Positions 1 through 7,759 of a stretch of 32,454 nucleotides of DNA are shown one piece after another. Source of the DNA: a virus. Location: positions 1 to 32,454 of IMG/VR virus record IMGVR_UViG_3300010938_000105; one strand, given 5' to 3'. The position numbers were made by a program, and so were the translations under genes. The notes under the pieces were generated by a model. The model worked only from the letters and a program-made list of their open reading frames with translations, was not told where the DNA came from and made no database searches. The stretch's first letter is position 1; every line of letters starts with the position of its first letter.

Positions 1-585
1 ATTCTCGTCTAACTTATACAAGTCGGGAAAGTCTTTCTTTATCGCTTCCGCCTCCGAATATCGGGACGCCTGGCTCATGACCTCCTGTCGGAACGCCTCT
101 TGCGCTTCCCGCTTCGCCTGCTCTTTCGCAATCCAAAGCAGGGTCTTGGTCGCTTCCTTGTCTCCCGCCGCAGCGGCGTCCAAAAGCTCCTCGATATTGA
201 TCTCTGGTTGCGACTTGGTTTCTACCTGCTCGGCTTTGCGGGGCCCTTTGATGTTCCCCCACTCGTCGACTTCGACATAGGGGAGTATCTGCTTGTAAAG
301 CTCCTTCAGCCTTTGTTCCGCACGGTCTCGCTCGCTTTGATACCTGCGAAGGAGTTCCTCGGTGCGGTCGACCTTTGTCTCTTTTTCTTCCTGACCACCT
401 TCCGCTTCCCCTTTCGCTTCTTGCTGACTGCCAGATTCCGAACCAATAGCCGCTTCCCCCTTTCCGGCTTCCGATTCTGAAGGTTTCGTTTCCGCCTCTC
501 CGCTTTCCGAAGGAGCGGTTTCCGCCTCCGAATTCTCGGTCGCCGAATCGGCTGGAATGGTATCGATTTCCTCAACTACTGGCAT
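1..585 (-). CDS. Scaffold-like head assembly protein (3' end beyond left edge)
   Basis: An open frame of 195 codons begins at the ATG at 585 behind a strong ribosome site (AGGAGGTG, 6 bases upstream) and runs off the left edge without a stop. The first ~65 residues are very acidic and low in complexity (Glu, Ser, Ala, Gly, Lys), followed by a charged, probably helical coiled-coil stretch (TEELLRRYQSERDRAEQRLK) and a second helical part. It lies downstream of terminase and portal genes, where phages usually keep the scaffolding protein just before the major capsid gene. Position and composition fit a scaffold; no diagnostic motif is visible, so the role is inferred. Confidence 0.6.
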   Translation of the reverse strand, partial: MPVVEEIDTIPADSATENSEAETAPSESGEAETKPSESEAGKGEAAIGSESGSQQEAKGEAEGGQEEKETKVDRTEELLRRYQSERDRAEQRLKELYKQILPYVEVDEWGNIKGPRKAEQVETKSQPEINIEELLDAAAAGDKEATKTLLWIAKEQAKREAQEAFRQEVMSQASRYSEAEAIKKDFPDLYKLDEN

Positions 586-606
586 GACATTCACCTCCTT
601 GTTTTT

Positions 607-741
607 CTAATTCAATCCTCGCTTGATTTTTGAAACTTCCAACTTTTTCGTCCTTCCCGGAACAGTCTTGCCTTTGACTTTCGTCGTCTTAACCATTTTC
701 GACATCGGAACCGGGTTTGTCTTTCCTGTTGGCCAAGCCAA
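607..741 (-). CDS. Small basic protein, 44 aa, TTG start
   Basis: A short frame starts at TTG 741, 8 bases after GGAGG of a full ribosome site, and ends at TAG 607, just before the scaffold-like gene. The product is strongly basic (many Lys/Arg, e.g. KTTKVKGKTVPGRTKKLEV), with no Cys and no membrane segment. It sits in the head-gene cluster and could be a small nucleic-acid-binding or head-decoration protein, but I do not recognise a family. The start is decided by the ribosome-site spacing; another TTG five bases upstream is in a different frame. Confidence 0.55.
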   Translation of the reverse strand: MAWPTGKTNPVPMSKMVKTTKVKGKTVPGRTKKLEVSKIKRGLN

Positions 742-754
742 GTCAATCACCTCC

Positions 755-976
755 CTATTTCGCAGAACTCGGAAGCGACGCTGCGAACCAACGCCCTTTC
801 CGTCTCGACTTCGACTTCGCTTTCGACTTCGATTTTTTCGAACCTACTCGCTCCGGCAGGGACTTTATGCTCTTTGTCTCATGCGCCCAGCGCCGGGCAG
901 TCCCTGGTTTGATTTTTCCTTCTTTTTCAGCCCAAAACATATATTTTTGTTGCGCTTTGCTACGAAATGGAGACAT
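755..976 (-). CDS. Small head-region protein with SKAQQ N-terminus
   Basis: A 73-aa protein starting MSPFRSKAQQKYMFWAE and continuing with WAHET and SLPERV, then a Lys/Ser/Arg-rich tail. Short proteins of this pattern (S-x-AQ-x-x-[FY]M, a WA-x-ET stretch, LPERV) are common near head genes of tailed phages; their function is unknown to me. The start has GGAGGG 7 bases upstream. The start overlaps the 3' end of the HNH endonuclease gene by 17 bases. The first ~20 codons are paralogous to the first codons of that endonuclease ORF, which is the main oddity here. Confidence 0.7.
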   Translation of the reverse strand: MSPFRSKAQQKYMFWAEKEGKIKPGTARRWAHETKSIKSLPERVGSKKSKSKAKSKSRRKGRWFAASLPSSAK

Positions 977-1550
977 TGCCTACCCTCCTTTCTATATTAC
1001 TTCGCCACCATTTATGTAATTCAAAATGACAATTTGGACATAAAACCAATAAGTTAGACTTTTGATTGTTTTCCCTATTTCCATCGATATGATGAACCAT
1101 CAAAACTTCTTTGACTTTATCCCACCCACATCTTGCACATCTGTTTTCGTTCCATATCAATGCATATTTTCTATATGCTTTTTTAGGCGCAACGGTTGCA
1201 ATTCTTATTCTTTGAAAATAAGATTCACGCAACGAATCTGATATTTTCCTCCTCGTTTCCTCTCTTGGGCTTATTCCCTTGTTCCAACCAGCAATATTTC
1301 CCTTAAATTTCTCTAATTGCTTCGGATAAATCCCTTTTTGGCGAAGACCTTGTAATCTGTTTCGGCACAGCATACTGCATGTTATTGTTCTGCCGTTCCT
1401 TTCTCTTCTTGCTTGAAATTCCCTTCCGCAATAATCGCATACAAATGTTCTTAATTTGTGATGATTCCTTTTCCCCAATATAATCTCGACTTCCCCTCTT
1501 GCTTCCGCCGCAAACATGAACCTTTGCTGCGCTTTGCTTCTGAACGGCAT
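960..1550 (-). CDS. HNH homing endonuclease with NUMOD3 motif, fused to head-gene N-terminus
   Basis: 196 aa. Residues 1-22 (MPFRSKAQQRFMFAAEARGE) copy the start of the adjacent small head protein. Then comes a Cys-based finger (CDYCGREFQ... with two further Cys, ~38-64), a NUMOD3-like DNA-binding motif (GWNKGISPREETRRKISDSL, ~89-108) and a C-terminal HNH nuclease with CxxC, VHHIDGNRENN and CPNCHFELH. Such enzymes cut an unoccupied allele so that their own gene is copied in. The frame uses a strong ribosome site (GGAGGTGAGAAA before ATG 1550) that presumably belonged to the invaded gene. It is noticeably more AT-rich than the portal and terminase genes, as expected for a recent mobile gene. 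Confidence 0.9.
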   Translation of the reverse strand: MPFRSKAQQRFMFAAEARGEVEIILGKRNHHKLRTFVCDYCGREFQARRERNGRTITCSMLCRNRLQGLRQKGIYPKQLEKFKGNIAGWNKGISPREETRRKISDSLRESYFQRIRIATVAPKKAYRKYALIWNENRCARCGWDKVKEVLMVHHIDGNRENNQKSNLLVLCPNCHFELHKWWRSNIERRVGNVSIS

Positions 1551-1563
1551 TTTCTCACCTCCT

Positions 1564-1788
1564 TTAGGCTTCTTTAACCTCTTCCAGAATGTCTTCCGCC
1601 AGCCCTTCTATCCATTCGATCGCCTCGAGTTTCGCCTGTATCTTTATCGCTCTCAGGTTGCTTTCGGAAGCCGTGAAGTCCATGTTCAGCAAGTCCCAGG
1701 TGGCAGTCGATTTTTCTTCTGCTAACTTGTCTTTGAACATCTTCCAGAATTCGGAACTTAAGACTTGTAAGACCTCTTCTTTTTCCAT
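1564..1788 (-). CDS. Small acidic helical protein after portal
   Basis: 74 aa, acidic and probably all helical (ends EWIEGLAEDILEEVKEA). The ATG at 1788 sits one base before the end of the portal stop codon region (portal TGA at 1790-1792), so translation is probably coupled to portal. No motif was recognised. Its place between portal and the SKAQQ genes suggests a head-assembly accessory, which is inference from position only. Confidence 0.6.
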   Translation of the reverse strand: MEKEEVLQVLSSEFWKMFKDKLAEEKSTATWDLLNMDFTASESNLRAIKIQAKLEAIEWIEGLAEDILEEVKEA

Positions 1789-1789
1789 T

Positions 1790-3889
1790 TCAGACCCCCG
1801 TTTGTATCGCTTGCTGAATCATTTGGGTCATATCTTCGGGCTTCGTTCCCGCCTGCAAGTTCGGCGCTTCCGGTGCTTTCGGGGCCATTCCCTTTTCTTT
1901 TTCTGGTGCTGCTCCCGCAGGCATAGGCGGTGGTGGAGGCGGAGCTGGCATCCAGTAATCCTCCACATCCTCGATATCCAAAGCGTAAAGAATGTCGTTC
2001 AGCGCCTTGAAGAAGTTGAACTGCACGAACTCGCCTTTGTCGTTCTTTATCGGGTTTGGCCCGACCAGTTTCATGGCAAGGTCTATCGCCTGCATCAGTT
2101 TATGCTGCGTAATCGCTTCGTCAACCATGTGCTGCGTGCCAAGCATGATAATGTCTATGCCGTCAGAATATATTTGCTCGGGAGTGACTTCTTCCCAAAC
2201 AGATTCTTTTCTCATGACCGGCTGGCCAGTCAAAGGATTGACAGCTGGCTGGCCGGTCAAAGGATTGAGAACTGGGACTTGCTTTTCCATCTCTATCAGC
2301 CAGCTTTTCTGGCGGTTAAGAACAGACATGATATAGGCTCTTGAGAAATACTCTTGGAAAATGTTTCGGTCGATGCGGGAAAGAACGATTCTAATGCCTT
2401 TCAGCGCTTCCCGCTGCATGGTTGCGGTTTCGGTCGCAGTCGCTTTCGGCCTTATCTTTTCCCCGGAAAGCACGCTTTTCAGCCTTGCCGTGCGGGCCAT
2501 CTCCTGCTGCAACTGCTGCAGTAGTAACTGCGCCATTTGAGCATATTCTGCTGGTGGTCTGACAAAGGCGATTACGTCTTCCGCTTTCGCTCCCGGCGGC
2601 AAGTCCTTGAGCTCTATCACCCCGTTCGGCCGAATTTTCAATTGCTCCCGCTTCTTTATGTATCTCATGTTTGCGACCGTCATGCAGTAGATCCCGAGGG
2701 AGTTGACGTCAAGCGACTGGTTCTTCCTCGTGTTGTAGTCCCTGACTATCTTCTCGAGCAGTTGCGGGATGCCAATGCCGAGTTCCGACCCCGGCTGCCT
2801 GAAAAACGGGCAAATAATATAGGGCGGAATTCTGAACGGCGTCGGCTGAATCCTTATGACTTCCCGGTCGTTGGCGATAGTGATAATGCAGAGCACTTTC
2901 TTGCCCTTCAACTCGTCGGGGACAGGGTCGTCTTCCTTGAAGTAGAGCGGGATATGGTGCGCCTCGTAAAGCATGACTTCCTCGTCGATCGTGTGCAAAT
3001 TGTCAGTAGGTTCTATCGCTATTCGTTCCTGCTGTTTGAGTTCTCGGTCGGTTTCTTCCGAAGTTGGGAACGAAGTCAGTTTCGCATTCTCAAGGTTGCC
3101 ATAGAGCCCGTAAAGCCTTGCCTGCTTCTCTATTTCCGACCAGGTGGTGACAATCTTTTCGACAATCCAGGTCTTCTTGTCGTATCTGAAGTAGAGGTTG
3201 CGAATGTCCACCCACTTCAGCGCCGGGCGGTCTTCGATTTCGATTTCCGTTTCCACGAACGTTTCGAACTGGTTGGGAACGGGAACGGTCAAGCCGCCGA
3301 TATTGAAAACCTTCGGCCGCCTCTTGAGGACAAGCGACGGCTCTTCGCTGAGAAGGTATGGGGTCTTGAACGTGAAAGTGCCGAGTTTGACTCCTTCCCG
3401 AACGCCCATTTCCGCCTCTTCCTCGCCTCCGCTCGGAACGAACTGGCAATTCCAAAGGACTTTTTTGATTCTTTCTTTCGTCTCGTTGTCGAGTTTTTTT
3501 CTCTTGCCTTTAACGTCGAATGGCGGAGTCACTCCGAATACCGCATCCATGATCATCGCCGTCCAGTCTTCAACCAAATTGAAAACGTCGGTCGAAGGAA
3601 CGTTCGCCAAAGTTTCTTTGTCCTTCTCGACCGACCCCATTTTCCACATCTGCTCCCACTTATTGCAGAGCTTGACAAAATCATCGTGTCTTGCTCTCAC
3701 CGCTTCCATGCGCTTTTTTACCGCCTGATAAGCCCGGTTTCTCAAGTCCTCGGAACTCAAGTCTATCGTTCCGAAAGTCATTTTCTCTTCGATGATTTGC
3801 TGGGTTTCGGCCTTGTCCTCGGCCCCGTATTCCCTTTCTTTGTGCGGCAAAATAACGTTCAGCTCATCGGACTCAAACAATTCAGCCAT
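1790..3889 (-). CDS. Portal protein
   Basis: 699 aa, the usual size of podovirus-type portals. It directly follows the large terminase gene and overlaps its stop by one base. The middle part has the long helical pattern of portals (QLLLQQLQQEMARTARLKSV, then SGEKIRPKATATETATMQRE, a stretch typical of P22-like and related portals). The N-terminus has the helix bundle with KLCNKWEQMW. Portal forms the dodecameric ring at one capsid vertex through which DNA is packaged and ejected. Near residue ~545 there is an in-frame 9-residue tandem repeat (NPLTGQPAV / NPLTGQPVM). The C-terminus is Pro/Ala-rich, with PPPPPPP before MPAGAAP. The call rests on pattern plus position. Confidence 0.85.
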   Translation of the reverse strand: MAELFESDELNVILPHKEREYGAEDKAETQQIIEEKMTFGTIDLSSEDLRNRAYQAVKKRMEAVRARHDDFVKLCNKWEQMWKMGSVEKDKETLANVPSTDVFNLVEDWTAMIMDAVFGVTPPFDVKGKRKKLDNETKERIKKVLWNCQFVPSGGEEEAEMGVREGVKLGTFTFKTPYLLSEEPSLVLKRRPKVFNIGGLTVPVPNQFETFVETEIEIEDRPALKWVDIRNLYFRYDKKTWIVEKIVTTWSEIEKQARLYGLYGNLENAKLTSFPTSEETDRELKQQERIAIEPTDNLHTIDEEVMLYEAHHIPLYFKEDDPVPDELKGKKVLCIITIANDREVIRIQPTPFRIPPYIICPFFRQPGSELGIGIPQLLEKIVRDYNTRKNQSLDVNSLGIYCMTVANMRYIKKREQLKIRPNGVIELKDLPPGAKAEDVIAFVRPPAEYAQMAQLLLQQLQQEMARTARLKSVLSGEKIRPKATATETATMQREALKGIRIVLSRIDRNIFQEYFSRAYIMSVLNRQKSWLIEMEKQVPVLNPLTGQPAVNPLTGQPVMRKESVWEEVTPEQIYSDGIDIIMLGTQHMVDEAITQHKLMQAIDLAMKLVGPNPIKNDKGEFVQFNFFKALNDILYALDIEDVEDYWMPAPPPPPPMPAGAAPEKEKGMAPKAPEAPNLQAGTKPEDMTQMIQQAIQTGV
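2221..2274. repeat. In-frame 27-bp imperfect tandem repeat in portal
   Basis: Two units of 27 bp beginning GCTGGCC(A/G)GTCAAAGGATT at 2221 and 2248 encode NPLTGQP twice. The period is a multiple of three, so the portal frame is preserved. It is one of many short tandem duplications in the window. Confidence 0.85.
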
Positions 3890-5196
3890 CAGACATAAAC
3901 CTCCTCGTAGTTCCTAATCGGATAGCCGGTCACAGGGTCGAGATTGTGAAATGGGTAATCCTCTTCCGCCTCTTCGGGCGGGCCGTCTTCCGGCGCTTGC
4001 GCTTCGGTAAAGTATGTCGCTATCGCATACCTCAAGGCGTCGACTTCGTCGTCCCTGACTTTCGCCGGTTCCTCCTTGAGGGTATTTTCCTTCCAGCGAT
4101 AGCGCTTGATGCCTGTAATCAATTCTGAACACCTTTCGAATATCTTTATCTTGTCGGCCCTTAAGAGCTGCTTGACCTTGTTTATGCCAGCGATAACTTG
4201 ATTGTTGGCCGCAATGGGTGCAAGTCCCTGCTCGTAGAACTCTTGAAAGATCGAATACTGCACTCCACCTTTGAATCTGTCCTTCCTCAATGTGTCTGGG
4301 GAAATGTAGAAATCGAAGCGCTTGTTTCTCATCTTTTCCTTGATTATCGGGACGTAATAGTCGACGGGCTTTTGGTTGTCGACGATTTCGTCCCAAACGA
4401 TAAAGTTGCCGTCGTAGTCGACGGCGCAGAAAACAATGGCGGTATTGTGAGTAATCCCCCAGTCAAGCCCCACAATGAAGTTCCAGTGTTTCGGAATGTC
4501 GGGATAGTCTTTCTCCCTGATAACGTGCCTGGTTTCGTCGAATTCCTTGTAAATCGCTCCCGACAGGTGCAGCGGGACGCATTCCATCTCCTGCAGGTAT
4601 TCGTCCTCGTCCATCACATCCCGCATGCTTTTCAGTTCCTCTTGTGAGATGACTCCGCTTTCGGAGGCCTTGAACATGTATCGGCTTTCGGCAGTCTGAT
4701 AGTCCTGCCATGCGTGGTTCTCGCCGTTGACGCTTGTGACCTTCAACATCCATCCTTGGCGGTCGGCCAAGGCGGGACGCAAAATCGTTATCTCCTCGTC
4801 GGGCTTCTCGTGGAACGCCCATTCGTCTAAAACCAGTCCGTCCAATCCCGGACCACGCAAGGAGTCGGGCTTGTCGGCCCCTTTGATCGACACTTTCGAG
4901 CCGTTGAAGAAAGCAACCGTCAATTCGCTTTCGTTGATCTTGGGATTAAAGCGTGAGGAGTAGTCTTTCAGCAAATCCCACGCCACCATCTTTCCCTGCT
5001 TGTAGGTCGGGAAAACGATAAAGTAGTTCGTTTTCGGGTCTTTAAGCGCACCCTTGAGAGCGTAGTTCCCGAGAAGACACTTCCAGATGCCGACGCTTGT
5101 CTTATACCACCTGCGGTGGGCAAGCACGACAATGTCTCGGCTCGTGTCTTTCAGAATCGGTTTTGCCCGTTTTGGGATGCGAATGATGATAGACAT
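3889..5196 (-). CDS. terL: Terminase large subunit (packaging ATPase/nuclease)
   Basis: 435 aa. The N-terminal ATPase has a Walker-A-like stretch AHRRWYKTSV (26-35), an adenine-binding-like FPTYKQGK and a Walker B LDGLVLDEWAF (~120). The C-terminal RNase-H-like nuclease shows GLDWGITHNTA and the closing acidic motif DDEVDALRYAI. The family cuts concatemeric DNA and pumps it through the portal. The Walker A loop is odd: the usual R-x-x-G-K-T/S has Tyr (Y31) in place of Gly. The start ATG at 5196 has GGAAGG only two bases upstream, and this site is in one arm of a perfect 10-bp inverted repeat. It lies between the sigma-like gene and portal, in a standard packaging order. Confidence 0.92.
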   Translation of the reverse strand: MSIIIRIPKRAKPILKDTSRDIVVLAHRRWYKTSVGIWKCLLGNYALKGALKDPKTNYFIVFPTYKQGKMVAWDLLKDYSSRFNPKINESELTVAFFNGSKVSIKGADKPDSLRGPGLDGLVLDEWAFHEKPDEEITILRPALADRQGWMLKVTSVNGENHAWQDYQTAESRYMFKASESGVISQEELKSMRDVMDEDEYLQEMECVPLHLSGAIYKEFDETRHVIREKDYPDIPKHWNFIVGLDWGITHNTAIVFCAVDYDGNFIVWDEIVDNQKPVDYYVPIIKEKMRNKRFDFYISPDTLRKDRFKGGVQYSIFQEFYEQGLAPIAANNQVIAGINKVKQLLRADKIKIFERCSELITGIKRYRWKENTLKEEPAKVRDDEVDALRYAIATYFTEAQAPEDGPPEEAEEDYPFHNLDPVTGYPIRNYEEVYV

Positions 5197-5251
5197 AGCC
5201 TTCCATATAAGGGATTTTCAATGCGGAAAATTTACACTTTTGGAAGGCTAT
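5195..5251 (-). promoter_or_regulatory. Inverted repeat covering terL ribosome site and upstream stop codon
   Basis: GGAAGGCTAT at 5242-5251 (plus strand) and ATAGCCTTCC at 5195-5204 form a perfect 10-bp inverted repeat with a 37-base loop. On the transcript the 5' arm contains the UAG stop of the sigma-like gene, and the 3' arm contains the only ribosome-site-like sequence and the start codon of terL. Pairing would hide the terL start; a ribosome finishing the upstream gene would open it. This looks like translational coupling by RNA structure, inferred from sequence. Confidence 0.55.
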
Positions 5252-5484
5252 TTTAGGGTTTTAATTATCTCTTTTCGAAGGCCTTTTAGAATCTTTCGGA
5301 TGCGTCTATACGCCGTCATGTAAGGAATTCCGAGGAGTCGGCTGATAGCGCTGACCGAATGGGGCTGGTAGGGAAAAATTCCGAAATAGCGCTGTAAAAT
5401 TTCACGATTTTCGGAATCGAGAGTTTGCAGCAGCTCGTCCGCCCAATTCTCCCAAACGAACTCTTCCAAGGCTGCCATGTTCAT
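5248..5484 (-). CDS. Sigma-70 region-4-like HTH protein
   Basis: 78 aa. Residues ~22-70 follow sigma-70 region 4: ENREILQRYFGI, then HSVSAISRLLGI and a recognition helix MTAYRRIRKILKGLRKE. Only region 4 is present; no region 2 is visible, so it is not a full sigma factor. It could bind a -35 element, alter host RNA polymerase specificity for late genes, or act as a packaging-site DNA-binding protein. The start ATG overlaps the stop of the GroES-like gene (ATGA). It sits inside the packaging operon, between small and large terminase genes. Confidence 0.65.
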   Translation of the reverse strand: MNMAALEEFVWENWADELLQTLDSENREILQRYFGIFPYQPHSVSAISRLLGIPYMTAYRRIRKILKGLRKEIIKTLK

Positions 5485-5837
5485 TCCACTTTCGCTATTA
5501 CGTCCTTGTGATTGAGCACGTAATAAACTTCGTCGAGATTGATTTCCTGCGCCCCGAACCTTTTGAATATCACTTCGTCTCCAGGCTTTAATTCTTTTAT
5601 TTTGTTTCCTACGGCAACTACAATTCCTTTCAAAGGATAGACTTCACGGAGCAATTGCGACTGCCCGTTCATAAAACCGAGATAGATCGACCCTTTCTTC
5701 TGCTCGGGGAAAATGGGTTTCAGAATCAGGTTGTCGGACAAGGGCTTGAGCGGAAATTTCTTCGGAGTGGAAGCGAAAGCGAAACTCCTTTCGTCAAGAC
5801 AAGTCGGCTTGAAGTCGGAAGTTATCACAAAAGTCAC
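5481..5837 (-). CDS. GroES-like cochaperonin
   Basis: 118 aa. After a ~29-residue N-terminal extension, residues 30-118 follow the GroES (Cpn10) fold order: LKPLSDNLILKPI, then GSIYLG, the loop region, GIVVAVGNKIKELKPGDEVI and the closing EVYYVLNHKDVIAKVE. The region matching the GroES mobile loop is short and has no clear hydrophobic GIVL tripeptide. Host GroES caps GroEL. Phages such as T4 (gp31) carry their own to fold capsid proteins, and its place among packaging and head genes fits that. The start is GTG 5837 behind GGAGGAGCC and overlaps the small terminase stop (GTGA). Confidence 0.75.
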   Translation of the reverse strand: MTFVITSDFKPTCLDERSFAFASTPKKFPLKPLSDNLILKPIFPEQKKGSIYLGFMNGQSQLLREVYPLKGIVVAVGNKIKELKPGDEVIFKRFGAQEINLDEVYYVLNHKDVIAKVE

Positions 5838-6271
5838 GGCTCCTCCTCTTTTCCGTTTGGCTCTGGTTTAGGTAATGCTTTTCTATCGTCTTCGAACTTT
5901 ATGAGAATCTGCCCACCTTCTTTGTTCATGATGGCCATGTCCGGGAATTTCTTCTGCCCGAATTCGTCGGGATATTTTCGCTCCAAGAGGGTCATGGCCG
6001 CCTGCCAGGTGTTTACCGCCGCCTTCTGCACTATCGCTACTAATCTTTGTTTGCATTCGAGTTCCGCCTTTTTTACTGCGGTAGAAAAAGAAGAGTCCGA
6101 ATTCAACCAATTGTAAAAAGTTTTCTTATCTATTCCCGCCAATTCTGCCGAATCATCTCGATTCAAACCAAGTTTAAGATTATCAAGTATCATCTTAACG
6201 GTTTCGGGTGTTTTCTTATAGGCGCCTGCCTTGTATCTTCCGTGTTCGTCTTTCGGATGTCCTTTAACCAT
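5834..6271 (-). CDS. terS: Terminase small subunit
   Basis: 145 aa. The N-terminal half holds a helix-turn-helix (GLNRDDSAELAGIDKKTFYN). This is followed by a helical stretch with NTWQAAMTLLERKYPDEFGQ, the signature ending of many phage small terminases. The tail is charged and Pro-rich. The protein recognises the packaging start on the phage genome and recruits the large subunit. Its ATG overlaps the end of the ParB-methyltransferase gene by 8 bases, and its end overlaps the GroES-like gene, so these are translated as one chain. terS and terL are separated by two genes, which is unusual. Confidence 0.82.
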   Translation of the reverse strand: MVKGHPKDEHGRYKAGAYKKTPETVKMILDNLKLGLNRDDSAELAGIDKKTFYNWLNSDSSFSTAVKKAELECKQRLVAIVQKAAVNTWQAAMTLLERKYPDEFGQKKFPDMAIMNKEGGQILIKFEDDRKALPKPEPNGKEEEP

Positions 6272-7499
6272 TTATTTTTTTCGCCTTTTTTCCCGTGAAA
6301 TTCTGCCAACGGTTGACTATAATGTCACAGTAAATAGGGTCGATTTCCATCATGTAGCATTTGCGGCCGAGCTTTTCGCAGGCAATCATGGTCGAGCCAG
6401 AACCGCCAAACAGGTCAACTATTATCACATTCTGTTTGCTAAATTTTCCAATAAACCATTCACATAATAAAACCGGTTTTTGGGTAGGATGCAACCTCGA
6501 TTTGTTTTCGTCGGGCTCCTTTTCCGTTCCAAATATCCCCGACCATCTACACCTTACTATTTCCCGTCTATGTTTGTTTTTGCTCCAACAAATTTCAAAA
6601 CAACTGCCAATTTGTTTATCAAATCGTTCTATTTGCTCTAAGTCGTCCCCTTCGTTGCTTCTCTTGTCCCATACGAACAAACTTCCACCATCGGGCAACT
6701 TTTTGAAATAATAATCCGCTCCCCATAAGAATATTTCTCTGCAATCCTTGAAAAAATCCAACAGAAATGTAGGATCAAAAGCAACATTATCTCCTATCAC
6801 TTTGTCATATTTTGTGCCTTGCCCTTTACACCTTTTTTCCCTATAAAACTTCAATTTACTTTTAACTCCGCTCCAATCCGTATCTAAATTTATCCCATAA
6901 GGCGGATCAGTAAAAACCATATCCGCCTTCTTCCCGTCCATCAGCCTTTCCACATCCTCCTTCTTCGTGCTGTCGCCGCATAAAAGCCGATGGCCTCCGA
7001 GGATATACAGGTCGCCGGGCTTGGTTGTCGCTTTCTTCGGCGGCTCGGGAACTTCATTGTCTTTATCAGTATCGGGCGCATAGTTGGAAATCAACTCGTC
7101 AAGTCCTTCAGGCAGTTTCAAGTCGATGGAATAGTCGTCAAGGTTTATCTCATCCTTTATCGGATAGATCAGTTCTGCCAAGCGGTCGTCGTCATACCAT
7201 CCCACCCGGTCGTTGTCAGAAAGCGAAATTTCAATCATTTCCGCTTTTGACTTCGGCTTAACTACCGACACCCAGACTTCTTTGTAGCCGAGTTCCTGCA
7301 GTGCTCGCAGGCGCATGTTCCCGCCTATAACCATGCCATCCGGAGTTATGATTAAAGGCTTGTAAACACCGAATTTTTGGATTTGCCTTTTAAGGCGCTC
7401 GAAATCCTTTTTCATTATGCTTCTGGGATTTTCTTCCCAGAGTTTCAATTTTTCAATGGGCCAGATTTCGCTTAACTTCGTAGTTCGCATTGCTTCCAT
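6264..7499 (-). CDS. ParB-domain DNA methyltransferase (N6-A or N4-C)
   Basis: 411 aa. Residues ~10-115 are a ParB/Srx-type domain (ENPRSIMKKDFERLKRQI, then GGNMRLRALQELGY). The methyltransferase part has motif IV FTDPPYGI (~194), HPTQKPVLL and motif I IIVDLFGGSGST (~370). The order IV before I marks a beta-class amino-methyltransferase. ParB-methyltransferase fusions are frequent in phages and may protect DNA from host restriction or mark replication/packaging sites. The start is ATG 7499, or ATG 7490 in the same frame; neither has a strong ribosome site and both lie within the end of the upstream methyltransferase. Confidence 0.9.
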   Translation of the reverse strand: MEAMRTTKLSEIWPIEKLKLWEENPRSIMKKDFERLKRQIQKFGVYKPLIITPDGMVIGGNMRLRALQELGYKEVWVSVVKPKSKAEMIEISLSDNDRVGWYDDDRLAELIYPIKDEINLDDYSIDLKLPEGLDELISNYAPDTDKDNEVPEPPKKATTKPGDLYILGGHRLLCGDSTKKEDVERLMDGKKADMVFTDPPYGINLDTDWSGVKSKLKFYREKRCKGQGTKYDKVIGDNVAFDPTFLLDFFKDCREIFLWGADYYFKKLPDGGSLFVWDKRSNEGDDLEQIERFDKQIGSCFEICWSKNKHRREIVRCRWSGIFGTEKEPDENKSRLHPTQKPVLLCEWFIGKFSKQNVIIVDLFGGSGSTMIACEKLGRKCYMMEIDPIYCDIIVNRWQNFTGKKAKKING

Positions 7500-7759
7500 G
7501 GCAGTTTCTCCGGTATGCTCGCCAACCTTTCCTCGGCTATTTTGCAGTATTCAGGATTGATTTCTATGCCAATGTAATTTCGTCCCAACTTTTTGGCAAC
7601 CACGCAAGTCGTTCCGCTTCCGACAAACGGGTCGAGAACGACTCCCCCTCCTGGACATCCTGCCTTTATCATCGGCTCTATCAGTTTTTCAGGGAAAGTT
7701 GCGAAATGCTTTCCTCTCACTTCCTTCGGCGCAGGACAAGTTACAATCGCCCATAAATC

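Noticed and set aside
306-575. 89-codon Arg/Lys-rich minus frame
   Set aside because: Shadow of the acidic scaffold-like gene in another frame.
2537-3898. 453-codon plus-strand frame opposite the portal gene
   Set aside because: It is the reverse-strand shadow of portal: odd composition, no ribosome site, and portal is clearly real.
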